From the NCBI RefSeq assembly GCF_002479325.1, contig NZ_DLMO01000056.1:1-18263 (forward strand): a DNA stretch of 18,263 bases, written 5' to 3'. This document shows, in pieces, positions 7,294-14,123 of this stretch. Source of the stretch: Brevundimonas sp. UBA7534. GTDB lineage: Bacteria; Pseudomonadota; Alphaproteobacteria; Caulobacterales; Caulobacteraceae. Numbering within the stretch: position 1 is the stretch's first letter; each line of letters begins with the position of its first letter. The notes under the pieces are model-generated. The model was not told the origin of the DNA and ran no database searches. It was given only the letters and a program-made list of their open reading frames with translations. A program made the position numbers and the translations under genes.

Positions 7294-8567
7294 CAGACCG
7301 CCTCCGTCCGGCCCAGGCCCGCGCCCTTCCACCCATACCAGGCGACCACCGCGAAGCAGGCGGCCGGCAGAAGGAAGGCGACATGGGCGCCGTACAGGTC
7401 CGACAGCTTGCCCATCGGCCAGGGCAGGAGCACGCCGCCGCCGATGGCCATGACCATGAAGGACGACGCCTTCTTGGTCGCCGCGCCCAAGCCCGCCGTG
7501 CCCAGGGCGAAAATGGTCGCGAACATGGTCGACATGAAGAAAAAGACGGCGATGAGGGCGATAGGCGACACCTTGTCGATCCCGGCCGCCACGATCAGCG
7601 TCAGGACCACGTTGATGACGCCATAGGCGGTCAGCAGCGCGCGCGGCCTGATCCGCAACAGCAAGGCCGTGGCGGCGAAGCGGCCGACCAGATAGCCGAT
7701 GGCGCCCAGCGACAGCATGAAGGCGCCTTCCTGGCTTGTCAGGCCCTGCCAGTTCTGGGTGACCAGGTTGATGAAGAAGGCGCCGATGCCGACCTGGGCG
7801 CCCAGATAGAGCGCCTGGGTGATGACGCCGGCGATGAAGTGGGGTTGCTGCGACAGCGGGCGGGACGCGCCGTCGACCGTTTCCCCCCCGTGATCGGACA
7901 GGCCGGTTTCGGGCAATCGGGCGCGCCAGACGGCCAAGGCGAACAGGACGATGCCCACAGCGATCAGCCCATAGACGATCTGGATCGACCGGGTCGCGCC
8001 GCCCAGCGCCTGGGTCGTCGTCGGGCTGAAGAAGACCGCGCCCCCGATCAGCGGGCCGAAGAAAACGCCCAGGGCGTTGAACGACTGGGCCAGGTTCAGA
8101 CGCTGCGGCGCCTTGGCCGGGTCGCCCAGGACGTTGACGTAGGTGTCGGCGCTGGTCTCCAGGATGCACAGGCCCGCCGCAAGGATGAACATGGAGCCGA
8201 CGAAGGGCAGAAAGGCCCTCGCGCCCGCCGCCGGGATGAACAACAGGGCGCCGAAGGCCGCCACCCCCAGGCCGACGACGATGCCGAACTTGTAGCCGCG
8301 CGCGTTCAGCAACAGGCCCGCCGGCACGGACAGCAGCAGATAGGCGCCGAAATAGGCGATCTGCAGCCAGGCGCTGTCGGCATGGCTGATGCTCAGGGTT
8401 TCCTGGAAGTGCTTGTTCAGCACGTCGAGCAGGCCGTAGGCCAGGCCCCAGATCAGGAAACAGGCGATCGCGAAGGCCAGCGGGCCCCGCAGATTTCTGG
8501 CGGCCCCCAGGGCTGAAGGTTGGGCCAGGCCTCCGGGCGTGTGGGCGGCGTCGGTCTCGATGCTCAT
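7293..8567 (-). CDS. FucP-type MFS sugar/H+ symporter, probable L-rhamnose transporter
   Basis: This 424-residue inner-membrane protein has about 12 hydrophobic segments. It follows E. coli FucP (L-fucose/H+ symporter) closely in its landmarks: FLIWGLAYGLLDVLNKHF at 37-54 (FucP 'LND' region), LETSADTYVNVLG at 136-148, RLNLAQSFNALG at 156-167, and SSFMVMAIGGG late in the protein. Asp48 and Glu137 line up with FucP Asp46 and Glu135, the residues linked to proton coupling and substrate binding. The start at 8567 is preceded by two GAGGA sequences 10 bp apart. The flanking genes degrade L-rhamnose (6-deoxy-L-mannose), so I infer L-rhamnose or a related deoxy-hexose as substrate rather than L-fucose. 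It is not related to the RhaT or ABC-type rhamnose transporters. The 68-bp gap to the lactonase gene has no visible terminator. Confidence 0.85.
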   Translation of the reverse strand: MSIETDAAHTPGGLAQPSALGAARNLRGPLAFAIACFLIWGLAYGLLDVLNKHFQETLSISHADSAWLQIAYFGAYLLLSVPAGLLLNARGYKFGIVVGLGVAAFGALLFIPAAGARAFLPFVGSMFILAAGLCILETSADTYVNVLGDPAKAPQRLNLAQSFNALGVFFGPLIGGAVFFSPTTTQALGGATRSIQIVYGLIAVGIVLFALAVWRARLPETGLSDHGGETVDGASRPLSQQPHFIAGVITQALYLGAQVGIGAFFINLVTQNWQGLTSQEGAFMLSLGAIGYLVGRFAATALLLRIRPRALLTAYGVINVVLTLIVAAGIDKVSPIALIAVFFFMSTMFATIFALGTAGLGAATKKASSFMVMAIGGGVLLPWPMGKLSDLYGAHVAFLLPAACFAVVAWYGWKGAGLGRTEAV

Positions 8568-8571
8568 GGCG

Positions 8572-8590
8572 TCCTCGGGTTTCCTCGGGT
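8572..8590 (-). repeat. Tandem Shine-Dalgarno-like repeat ahead of the transporter
   Basis: ACCCGAGGA (minus strand) is repeated with a 10-bp period at 8582-8590 and 8572-8580, immediately before the transporter ATG at 8567. Each copy carries GAGGA; the nearer lies 4 nt from the ATG, the farther 14 nt. The duplication could affect translation of the transporter relative to the enzymes upstream in the operon. Confidence 0.5.
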
Positions 8591-8635
8591 CTTCTTTTGG
8601 GGCCTTGCCGTCTTCGCGCGGCTTGGGCGGGCGGG

Positions 8636-9538
8636 TCAGATTCGGTAGATCGCCTCGGCGTTGGCGGCGAACAGGCGGCCGCGTTCGTCGGTCGAGAAGT
8701 CGGCCGTGATCGCGTCGAAGGCGGAATAGAAGGCGTCGAATGTTCCGTGAACGCTTTCGACCGGGAAGTCGGAGGCGAACATCGCCCGCTCGGCGCCGAA
8801 GGCGTCTATGCACTCAAGAACGATGGGGCGGATGCTGTCCGGGGTCCAGGCGCGGTCGGTTATGCCCAGTCCCGAAATCTTGATGGAGACGTGCGGCTGG
8901 GCGGACAGCAGGCGCAGACCCGTCTTCCAGCGCTCCATTCCCGCAGCGTCGCGGTCGGTCGGCAGGCCCGCGTGGTTGACGATCATCGGGATGTCGGGAT
9001 GGCGCGCGGCGATGATCGCGGCGGTGGCCATCTGCGACGGATAGAGCTGGAGATCGAACGACAGGCCGTGTTTCGCCAGCTTGGCGAAGCCCTTCACCCA
9101 ATTCGGATCGGGCAGAAGATCGCGCGGATTGTAGGTCTTCAGCGGGTCTTCGTGCCAGCAGACGATCTGACGGACGCCGCGCACATTGGGGCGCGCGGCA
9201 TGCGCCTCCAGCAGGGCGTCCAGATCCGGGTCCAGCAGGTCGGCCCCGGCGATGATCGCCTGCGGATAGCCGCGCGTGTCGGCCAGGGACTGGAGCCAGT
9301 CGGTCTCGGCCAGTTGGCGTCCCACGGGCTGGCCCGCCTCGACATGGACGATCTTGTCCACGCGCCAGCCGGCCGTGTCGGCCAGATAGTCGTCCAGCAG
9401 ATAGTCGCGATCGGCGATGGGAGACATGTCCCCGGCCGGATTGGTCGGCAGGGGATCGTCCTGCAGCCAGACGTAACGCGCGCGGGACAGGTCCCAGAGA
9501 TGGACGTGGCCGTCGACGATGCGAAGATCCGAGACCAC
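8636..9538 (-). CDS. lra2: L-rhamnono-1,4-lactonase, amidohydrolase family (LRA2-like)
   Basis: This 300-residue cytoplasmic enzyme belongs to the COG3618 amidohydrolase group, which includes L-fuconolactone and L-rhamnonolactone hydrolases. The metal-site landmarks are HVHLWD at 11-16, NHAGLP with His189, and ASDFP with Asp257. It would open the lactone made by L-rhamnose dehydrogenase to L-rhamnonate. I chose a GTG start at 9538: it stands 5 nt after AGGGAGG, which overlaps the preceding gene's stop codon, and there is no suitable ATG before the HVH motif. The gap to the dehydrogenase gene is 11 bp. The fold alone would also allow L-fuconolactone. The clear L-rhamnonate dehydratase in the same operon decides for rhamnose. 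Confidence 0.85.
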   Translation of the reverse strand: MVSDLRIVDGHVHLWDLSRARYVWLQDDPLPTNPAGDMSPIADRDYLLDDYLADTAGWRVDKIVHVEAGQPVGRQLAETDWLQSLADTRGYPQAIIAGADLLDPDLDALLEAHAARPNVRGVRQIVCWHEDPLKTYNPRDLLPDPNWVKGFAKLAKHGLSFDLQLYPSQMATAAIIAARHPDIPMIVNHAGLPTDRDAAGMERWKTGLRLLSAQPHVSIKISGLGITDRAWTPDSIRPIVLECIDAFGAERAMFASDFPVESVHGTFDAFYSAFDAITADFSTDERGRLFAANAEAIYRI

Positions 9539-9549
9539 GCGCGCCTCCC

Positions 9550-10296
9550 TCAGTAGGTCGTGCGGCCGCCCGACGTGTCGAACGTCGAGGCGGTGGTGAA
9601 GCTGCACTCTTCCGACGCCATGAAACAGACCATGGCGGCGCTCTCCTCGACTTCGCCCAGACGACCCATGGGGATCTTGGAGCGCATGTAGTCGACCTGG
9701 CTCTTGGGCAGCTGGTCCAGAATCGGGCTGTCGAACGTGGCGGGGGTCAGGCTGTTGGCGACGACGCCCTTGCCGGCCAGTTCCTTGCCCAGCGATTTGG
9801 TGAAGCCGATCACGCCCGCCTTGGACGCCGAATAGGCGGAGGCGTTGGGATTGCCTTCCTTGCCGGCGACCGAGGCGACGTTGACGATCCGGCCGTAGCC
9901 GTTGGCCAGCATGAAGGGCACGACCGCACGCGCACAGTAGAAGACGCCGTTGAGGTTGATGTCGACCACCCGCTTCCAGCTGTCGATCGGGAAATCGTGC
10001 ACCGGCGCGGTCGCGCCGGTGATGCCGGCCGAGGCGATCAAGATGTCGATCTTGCCCAGCGCGACGTTGGCCTCGGCCGCGGCCGCGGAGACCGCGTCTG
10101 CGTCCGATACGTCGAGCGCCGCGAAATGCGTCGCACCGATCTCGGCGGCGGCGGCGGCGAGAGCTTCGGCGTTCAGGTCCCACAGCGAGACCTTGCCGCC
10201 CTCCTGAATAATGCGTTCGGCCGCGCATTTTCCCAGGCCGGAGGCGCCGCCGCTGACGATGGCCGTTCGGCCCGCGAAACGTCCAGCGTAGCTCAT
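9550..10296 (-). CDS. lra5: 2-keto-3-deoxy-L-rhamnonate 4-dehydrogenase (SDR, LRA5-like)
   Basis: This 248-residue short-chain dehydrogenase oxidises carbon 4 of 2-keto-3-deoxy-L-rhamnonate, giving the 2,4-diketo acid. The Rossmann motif SGGASGLG is at 15-22. Asp40 at the end of beta-2 predicts NAD+ rather than NADP+. The catalytic residues are Ser142, Tyr155 and Lys159. The usual NNAG reads ASAG (88-91). The C-terminus FDTSGGRTTY is the ending I associate with this specific dehydrogenase rather than generic SDRs. The ATG overlaps the upstream hydrolase stop (ATGA, 4 nt), so translation is coupled to the enzyme of the next pathway step. The alternative is 2-keto-3-deoxy-L-fuconate dehydrogenase, a close relative; the rhamnonate dehydratase in the operon favours the rhamnose version. 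Confidence 0.87.
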   Translation of the reverse strand: MSYAGRFAGRTAIVSGGASGLGKCAAERIIQEGGKVSLWDLNAEALAAAAAEIGATHFAALDVSDADAVSAAAAEANVALGKIDILIASAGITGATAPVHDFPIDSWKRVVDINLNGVFYCARAVVPFMLANGYGRIVNVASVAGKEGNPNASAYSASKAGVIGFTKSLGKELAGKGVVANSLTPATFDSPILDQLPKSQVDYMRSKIPMGRLGEVEESAAMVCFMASEECSFTTASTFDTSGGRTTY

Positions 10297-11144
10297 CGCG
10301 ACCACGCCACGAAGGTCTGACCCTGTTCGCCCAGCTTCTCGATGCCGAGGCGGACGGTGTCGCCCGCCTTCAGATACCAGGGCTCCGGCTTCTGGCCCAG
10401 GCCCACGCCTGGGGGGGTGCCGGTGGTGATCAGGTCGCCGGGCTCCAGCGTCATGAACTCCGACAGGTAGGAGACGATTTCGGCGACGGTGAAGATCATC
10501 GTGTTCGTATTGCCGGTCTGGACGCGCTTGCCGTTGACATCCAGCCACATGTCCAGGTTCTGGACGTCGCCGACCTCGTCCCTGGTCACCAGCCAGGGCC
10601 CGACGGGCCCGAAGGTGTCGCATCCCTTGCCCTTGTCCCAGGTCGGCCCGCGCTCGGTCTGGAAGGCGCGCTCGGACACGTCGTTGATCAGAACGTAGCC
10701 GGCGACGTGATCCAGCGCCTCGTCCTTCGTCACATAGGACGCGGTCTTGCCGATGACGACGCCCAGCTCGACTTCCCAGTCGGTCTTTTGGGAGCCGCGC
10801 GGGATGACGACGTCGTCGTTCGGACCGTTCAGGCAGGTGATCGCCTTTGTGAAGACCACGGGCTCCGCCGGAAGGGGCAGGTTCGATTCCGCGGCGTGGT
10901 CGGCGAAGTTCAGGCCGATGGCGATGAACTTGCGCGATCCATTGATCGGCACGCCATAGCGCGGCTCGCCCTCGACCACCGGCAGGGAACCGGTGTCAAC
11001 CGCGGCCAGTCTGGCCAGCCCCTCGTCCGACAGAACATCGGGGGTGAGGTCGGCCACCACGCTTGACAGGTCGCGGATGCGGCCCTCGGCGTCGAGCAGT
11101 CCGGGCTTTTCCTGCCCCTTGGGGCCGTAGCGAAGCAGTTTCAT
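10293..11144 (-). CDS. lra6: 2,4-diketo-3-deoxy-L-rhamnonate hydrolase (FAH family, LRA6-like)
   Basis: This 283-residue member of the fumarylacetoacetate hydrolase family would split 2,4-diketo-3-deoxy-L-rhamnonate into pyruvate and L-lactate. The N-terminus MKLLRYGPKGQEKPGLLD is typical of this sugar-acid branch. The metal site is visible: Glu124 and Glu126 in WEVELG, and Asp155 in INDVSER. The late TTGTPPGVGLG segment belongs to the same fold. It follows rhmD by 26 bp and overlaps the next dehydrogenase by 4 bp. The related L-fucose pathway uses a close homologue, and other FAH enzymes include ureidoglycolate lyase-like proteins. The pathway neighbours make the rhamnose step by far the most likely. 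Confidence 0.87.
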   Translation of the reverse strand: MKLLRYGPKGQEKPGLLDAEGRIRDLSSVVADLTPDVLSDEGLARLAAVDTGSLPVVEGEPRYGVPINGSRKFIAIGLNFADHAAESNLPLPAEPVVFTKAITCLNGPNDDVVIPRGSQKTDWEVELGVVIGKTASYVTKDEALDHVAGYVLINDVSERAFQTERGPTWDKGKGCDTFGPVGPWLVTRDEVGDVQNLDMWLDVNGKRVQTGNTNTMIFTVAEIVSYLSEFMTLEPGDLITTGTPPGVGLGQKPEPWYLKAGDTVRLGIEKLGEQGQTFVAWSR

Positions 11145-11170
11145 CAGGTCGTCTCTTGGAAGAGGAAGGG

Positions 11171-12376
11171 TCAGCGTGCGTAGGGGCGATGCAGGGCGAT
11201 GTCGCGGTTCAGCTCGACGCCGAAGCCTGGGGTGTCGGGAACCTTGAGCCGGCCGTTCACGGGGACGGGCTCGCCGATCAACTGCGGATGGAACATCGGC
11301 ACGACTTCGTCGGCGCCGGGGGCCATCATCAGGAACTCCGCGAACGGGCTGTTATGGCGCGTCACGACGAAGTGGTAGGAATAGACGGATGATCCGTGGG
11401 GGATCATCAGCACGCCCTTGGCGTCGGCCATGGCGGAAATCTTGATCAGCTCGGTCACGCCGCCGCACCAGCCGACGTCCGGCTGGATGATGTCGCAGCA
11501 TTCCATTTCCAGCAGCATGCGGAAGCCCCAGCGGGTGGCCTCATGTTCGCCCGTGGTGACCAGCATGCCCTCGGGCGCGTTCTTCTTCAGCGCCTGATAG
11601 CCCCAGTAGTCGTCGGGGCTCAGCGCCTCCTCGATCCATTTGAGGCCCAGCTTGTGAGCCTCGTGCGCCAGACGGGTGGCGTAGTTCAGGTCCAGCGCCA
11701 TCCAGCAGTCGAACATCAGCCAGAAGTCGTCGCCGCAGGCGTTCCGCATGGCCTCCAGCTCGGCCAGGTTCTTGCGCAGGCCCTCCTCGCCCTCGGCCGG
11801 GCCATGGTGCAGGGGCGTCTTGCCGCCGATGAATCCCAGTTCCTTGGCCTTATCCGGCCGCGCGCCGGTGGCGTAGAAGGCCAGCTCGTCACGCACCGCC
11901 CCGCCCAGCATGGCGAAAACCGGCTCCTGACGCAGGCGGCCCAGAAGGTCCCACAGGGCCAGATCGACGCCGGAAATGGCGTTCACCACCAGACCCTTGC
12001 GACCGTAATACTGGGTCGAGAAATACATCTGGTCCCAGATCTTCTCGACTTCGGACGGGTCGCGGCCCTCCAGGAAGCGGGCCAGGTGCTTCTCGACGAT
12101 ATAGGCCGCCGGCTCGCCGCCGGTCGTCACCGCGAAGCCGACCACGCCGTTCTCGGCCTCGATCTCCACGACCAGGGTGCCGAGCACGTTGATGCCGAAG
12201 CTGCGGCGGCTCTGGCGATATTCGGGGTACTTCGCCATCGGGGTGGCGATGTGGTCGTCGATCCAATGGCCGTCACCCTGATCGTGATAGTCGGCGCCGC
12301 CTCCCTGATGGGCGCCGGTTCCGTCATTCTTCACGACGAAAGCGCGAACACGGCTGATTTTCGGCAGGCGGCTCAT
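11171..12376 (-). CDS. rhmD: L-rhamnonate dehydratase
   Basis: This 401-residue enolase-superfamily enzyme dehydrates L-rhamnonate to 2-keto-3-deoxy-L-rhamnonate with Mg2+. The sequence tracks E. coli RhmD nearly end to end: GGGADYHDQG near the start, HWIDDHIATPM, SFGINVLGTLVVE, GGAVRDE, ATGARPD and PGFGVELNRD. The active-site residues seen are Asp223 (FDCW), Glu249 (WIEE) and Glu277 (TGEH) as metal ligands, and His327 (IPHGSS) with Asp300 as the catalytic dyad. The ATG at 12376 gives an N-terminus aligning with the E. coli protein but has no good ribosome site. An in-frame TTG at 12400 has GGGAAG just upstream and would add eight residues, so the true start may be there. It is the first gene of the leftward operon and the strongest single clue that the substrate is L-rhamnose. 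Confidence 0.95.
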   Translation of the reverse strand: MSRLPKISRVRAFVVKNDGTGAHQGGGADYHDQGDGHWIDDHIATPMAKYPEYRQSRRSFGINVLGTLVVEIEAENGVVGFAVTTGGEPAAYIVEKHLARFLEGRDPSEVEKIWDQMYFSTQYYGRKGLVVNAISGVDLALWDLLGRLRQEPVFAMLGGAVRDELAFYATGARPDKAKELGFIGGKTPLHHGPAEGEEGLRKNLAELEAMRNACGDDFWLMFDCWMALDLNYATRLAHEAHKLGLKWIEEALSPDDYWGYQALKKNAPEGMLVTTGEHEATRWGFRMLLEMECCDIIQPDVGWCGGVTELIKISAMADAKGVLMIPHGSSVYSYHFVVTRHNSPFAEFLMMAPGADEVVPMFHPQLIGEPVPVNGRLKVPDTPGFGVELNRDIALHRPYAR

Positions 12377-12405
12377 TGAGCGACCGCCGCCATATGGCAA
12401 TTTCT

Positions 12406-12420
12406 TCCCATAATGCGGGA
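12406..12420 (-). promoter_or_regulatory. Inverted repeat TCCC-N7-GGGA ahead of rhmD (operator candidate)
   Basis: On the minus strand this reads TCCCGCATTATGGGA. Its downstream half GGGA continues as GGGAAG, the only Shine-Dalgarno-like sequence before rhmD. The same arrangement occurs ahead of the PL10 pectate lyase at 15313-15328. A regulator bound here would cover the ribosome site region and the transcript start area. The IclR protein encoded next door is the natural candidate; this is inference. Confidence 0.45.
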
Positions 12421-12489
12421 TGTCACTGGCTTTCCTCCGCGAGCCGCGTCAAACTTACAACCCTTCGAGCAGGCCGGCTTGCGCGTTTT

Positions 12490-12506
12490 GCTACATTCTG
12501 AGAATG
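12490..12506 (+). promoter_or_regulatory. Promoter -10-like box and perfect palindrome before the IclR gene
   Basis: CATTCTGAGAATG (12494-12506) is a perfect 6-1-6 palindrome ending where the ribosome site GAGGA (12506-12510) begins. GCTACATT at 12490-12497 resembles the Caulobacter -10 consensus GCTAnAWC, but I find no convincing -35 partner. The palindrome is well placed for autorepression of the IclR gene at 12518. Confidence 0.4.
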
Positions 12507-12517
12507 AGGATTACGAA

Positions 12518-13324
12518 ATGGGACGAACGGCGTCAATCAGAACCACGCAGGTGGACGGGGAGGAGGAGACCGGCGCGAAGTCGTCTGGCAGCCAAACCCT
12601 GCTGCGCGGTCTGGACGTGATCGACGCCCTTGTCGATGGCGCCCTGCCGCTCGCGGAACTGTCGGAAAGGCTGGACCTGACCCGCAGCACCACCCACCGT
12701 CTGGCCTCCGCCCTGGTCGATCGCCGCCTGCTGTCCTTCCGGCCGCGCGAAGGCTACTCGCTTGGTCCAAAACTGCTGGAACTGGGCCATGCCGCCAGCC
12801 AGCAGATGCACCTGCCGCGCGTGGCGCGACCGTGGCTGGAACAACTCTCGGCCCAGACCGACGACACCGTGCACCTCGGCGTACTCGACGGCCGGCACGC
12901 CCTTTACCTGGACACGGTGCCGGGGCGGCGACGCATCAACATCGGGTCTCGGCTCGGCGAGCGTCATCCCATCGCCTCCACCGGGCTGGGCAAGGCGCTG
13001 ATCCTGGACAAGACCGAGGCGGAATGGATCGACTTCTTCGCCCCGGAAGGTCAGCCGTTCGACTCGGCCAAGCGGGCGGTGTGGCTGGAGCGCATGCATG
13101 GCTACGCGCAGAAGGGCTACGCCTTCGACCTGGAGGAGAACGAGGACCAGATCCGCTGCGTCGCCGCGCCGATCCGATCCGTCAACGGCCAGGTGGTCGC
13201 CGCGCTCAGCGTGTCGTCGGCGGCGCAATACATGTCTGACGAGCGGATGGCGGAACTGACCCGCACCGTCACGGACGCGGCCAACGCCATCAGCGCCGAT
13301 CTGGGCTGGACGCCGAAACCCTAG
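12518..13324 (+). CDS. IclR-family transcriptional regulator of the rhamnose/pectin locus
   Basis: This 268-residue DNA-binding regulator has a winged-helix domain at about 25-85 (TLLRGLDVIDAL, LPLAELSERLDLTRSTTHRLASALVDRRLL). The IclR effector-binding domain runs from about 95 to 262, with the characteristic ASTGLGKA and EENEDQIRCVAAPI segments. The start at 12518 has GAGGA 7 nt upstream; an in-frame ATG at 12413 would extend the protein through the promoter and is rejected. It stands divergent to rhmD and 28 bp ahead of L-rhamnose dehydrogenase, so it probably controls both arms. By analogy with KdgR-type IclR proteins, the effector would be a pathway intermediate such as a 2-keto-3-deoxy sugar acid. 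Whether it represses or activates cannot be read from the sequence. Confidence 0.92.
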   Translation: MGRTASIRTTQVDGEEETGAKSSGSQTLLRGLDVIDALVDGALPLAELSERLDLTRSTTHRLASALVDRRLLSFRPREGYSLGPKLLELGHAASQQMHLPRVARPWLEQLSAQTDDTVHLGVLDGRHALYLDTVPGRRRINIGSRLGERHPIASTGLGKALILDKTEAEWIDFFAPEGQPFDSAKRAVWLERMHGYAQKGYAFDLEENEDQIRCVAAPIRSVNGQVVAALSVSSAAQYMSDERMAELTRTVTDAANAISADLGWTPKP

Positions 13325-13352
13325 ACATCACCAAGAGAACGCCGGAGCCCCC

Positions 13353-14114
13353 ATGCTGCTTGAGAACAAGGTCGTCCTGATCACGGGCGCGTCGCGGGGA
13401 ATTGGGCGGGCCACCGCCATCGAGGCGGCGCGTCAAGGCGCGGACGTGGCCATCAACAGCTACACTGACGCCCCGGCGGCGGCCGAGGTGGTCGCCCGGA
13501 TCGAGGCCTTGGGTCGCAAGGCGATCGCCGTCGACGGCGATGTGGCTCGGTCAGAAAGCGCCGCCGCCTTCGTCTCCGCCGCCGTCGCCGCCCTTGGCCG
13601 GGTGGACGTCTTCGTCTCCAACGCCGGCATCTGCCCGTTCCACGCCTTCCTCGACATGCCGACGGAGACCCTGCGCCGGACGATGGAGGTCAATCTGCAC
13701 GGGGCCTACTTCATGACCCAGGCCGCGGCCAACCAGATGGTGAAGCAGGGAGACGGCGGGGCCATCGTCGCCATCAGTTCGATCTCGGCCCTCGTCGGCG
13801 GCGAGATGCAGACCCACTACACCCCGACCAAGGCGGGGGTGCACAGTTTGATGCAGTCCTGTGCGGTGGCCCTTGGTCGGTACGGCATCCGCTGCAACTC
13901 GGTCCTGCCGGGGACGATCGCCACCGACATCAACAGGGACGACCTCGCCGACCCCGAGAAGCGCGAATACATGGAGGGCCGCATCCCTCTGGGCCGCCTG
14001 GGCCGACCCGAGGACATCGCCTCGGTCGTCGTCTTCCTCGCCTCGGACATGGCCGGTTACATGTCGGGCGCGGCCCTGCTGGTCGACGGCGGCGCCTTCG
14101 CCAACTTCCAGTAG
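13353..14114 (+). CDS. lra1: L-rhamnose 1-dehydrogenase (SDR, LRA1-like)
   Basis: This 253-residue short-chain dehydrogenase catalyses the first step, oxidising L-rhamnose to L-rhamnono-lactone. The cofactor motif TGASRGIG is at 11-18. The catalytic residues are Ser143, Tyr156 and Lys160. SNAG (89-92) replaces NNAG. The stretches SSISALVGGEMQTHYTPTKAG and CNSVLPGTIATDINRDDL, and the C-terminal LLVDGGAFANFQ, match what I recall of bacterial L-rhamnose dehydrogenases from Azotobacter and Sphingomonas. No acidic residue ends beta-2 (AINSYTD), so NADP+ use is plausible. GGAG stands 5 nt before the ATG. It lies 28 bp after the IclR gene and 9 bp before lldD. A generic 3-oxoacyl-ACP reductase is excluded by context rather than by fold. 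Confidence 0.85.
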   Translation: MLLENKVVLITGASRGIGRATAIEAARQGADVAINSYTDAPAAAEVVARIEALGRKAIAVDGDVARSESAAAFVSAAVAALGRVDVFVSNAGICPFHAFLDMPTETLRRTMEVNLHGAYFMTQAAANQMVKQGDGGAIVAISSISALVGGEMQTHYTPTKAGVHSLMQSCAVALGRYGIRCNSVLPGTIATDINRDDLADPEKREYMEGRIPLGRLGRPEDIASVVVFLASDMAGYMSGAALLVDGGAFANFQ

Positions 14115-14123
14115 GATCCGGCC

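Noticed and set aside
4987..7626. Long + strand reading frame (879 codons) opposite the glycosidase and lyase genes
   Set aside because: It is a shadow of the real minus-strand genes in high-GC DNA: no domain, no signal, and composition mirrors the antisense codons.
8636..12376. L-fucose degradation instead of L-rhamnose
   Set aside because: The lactonase, SDR, FAH protein and FucP-like transporter would fit fucose too, but the dehydratase matches RhmD throughout, and the + strand SDR matches L-rhamnose dehydrogenase.
12413..12517. N-terminal extension of the IclR protein from the ATG at 12413
   Set aside because: It would translate through the divergent promoter region; the ATG at 12518 has a strong ribosome site and gives the usual family length.
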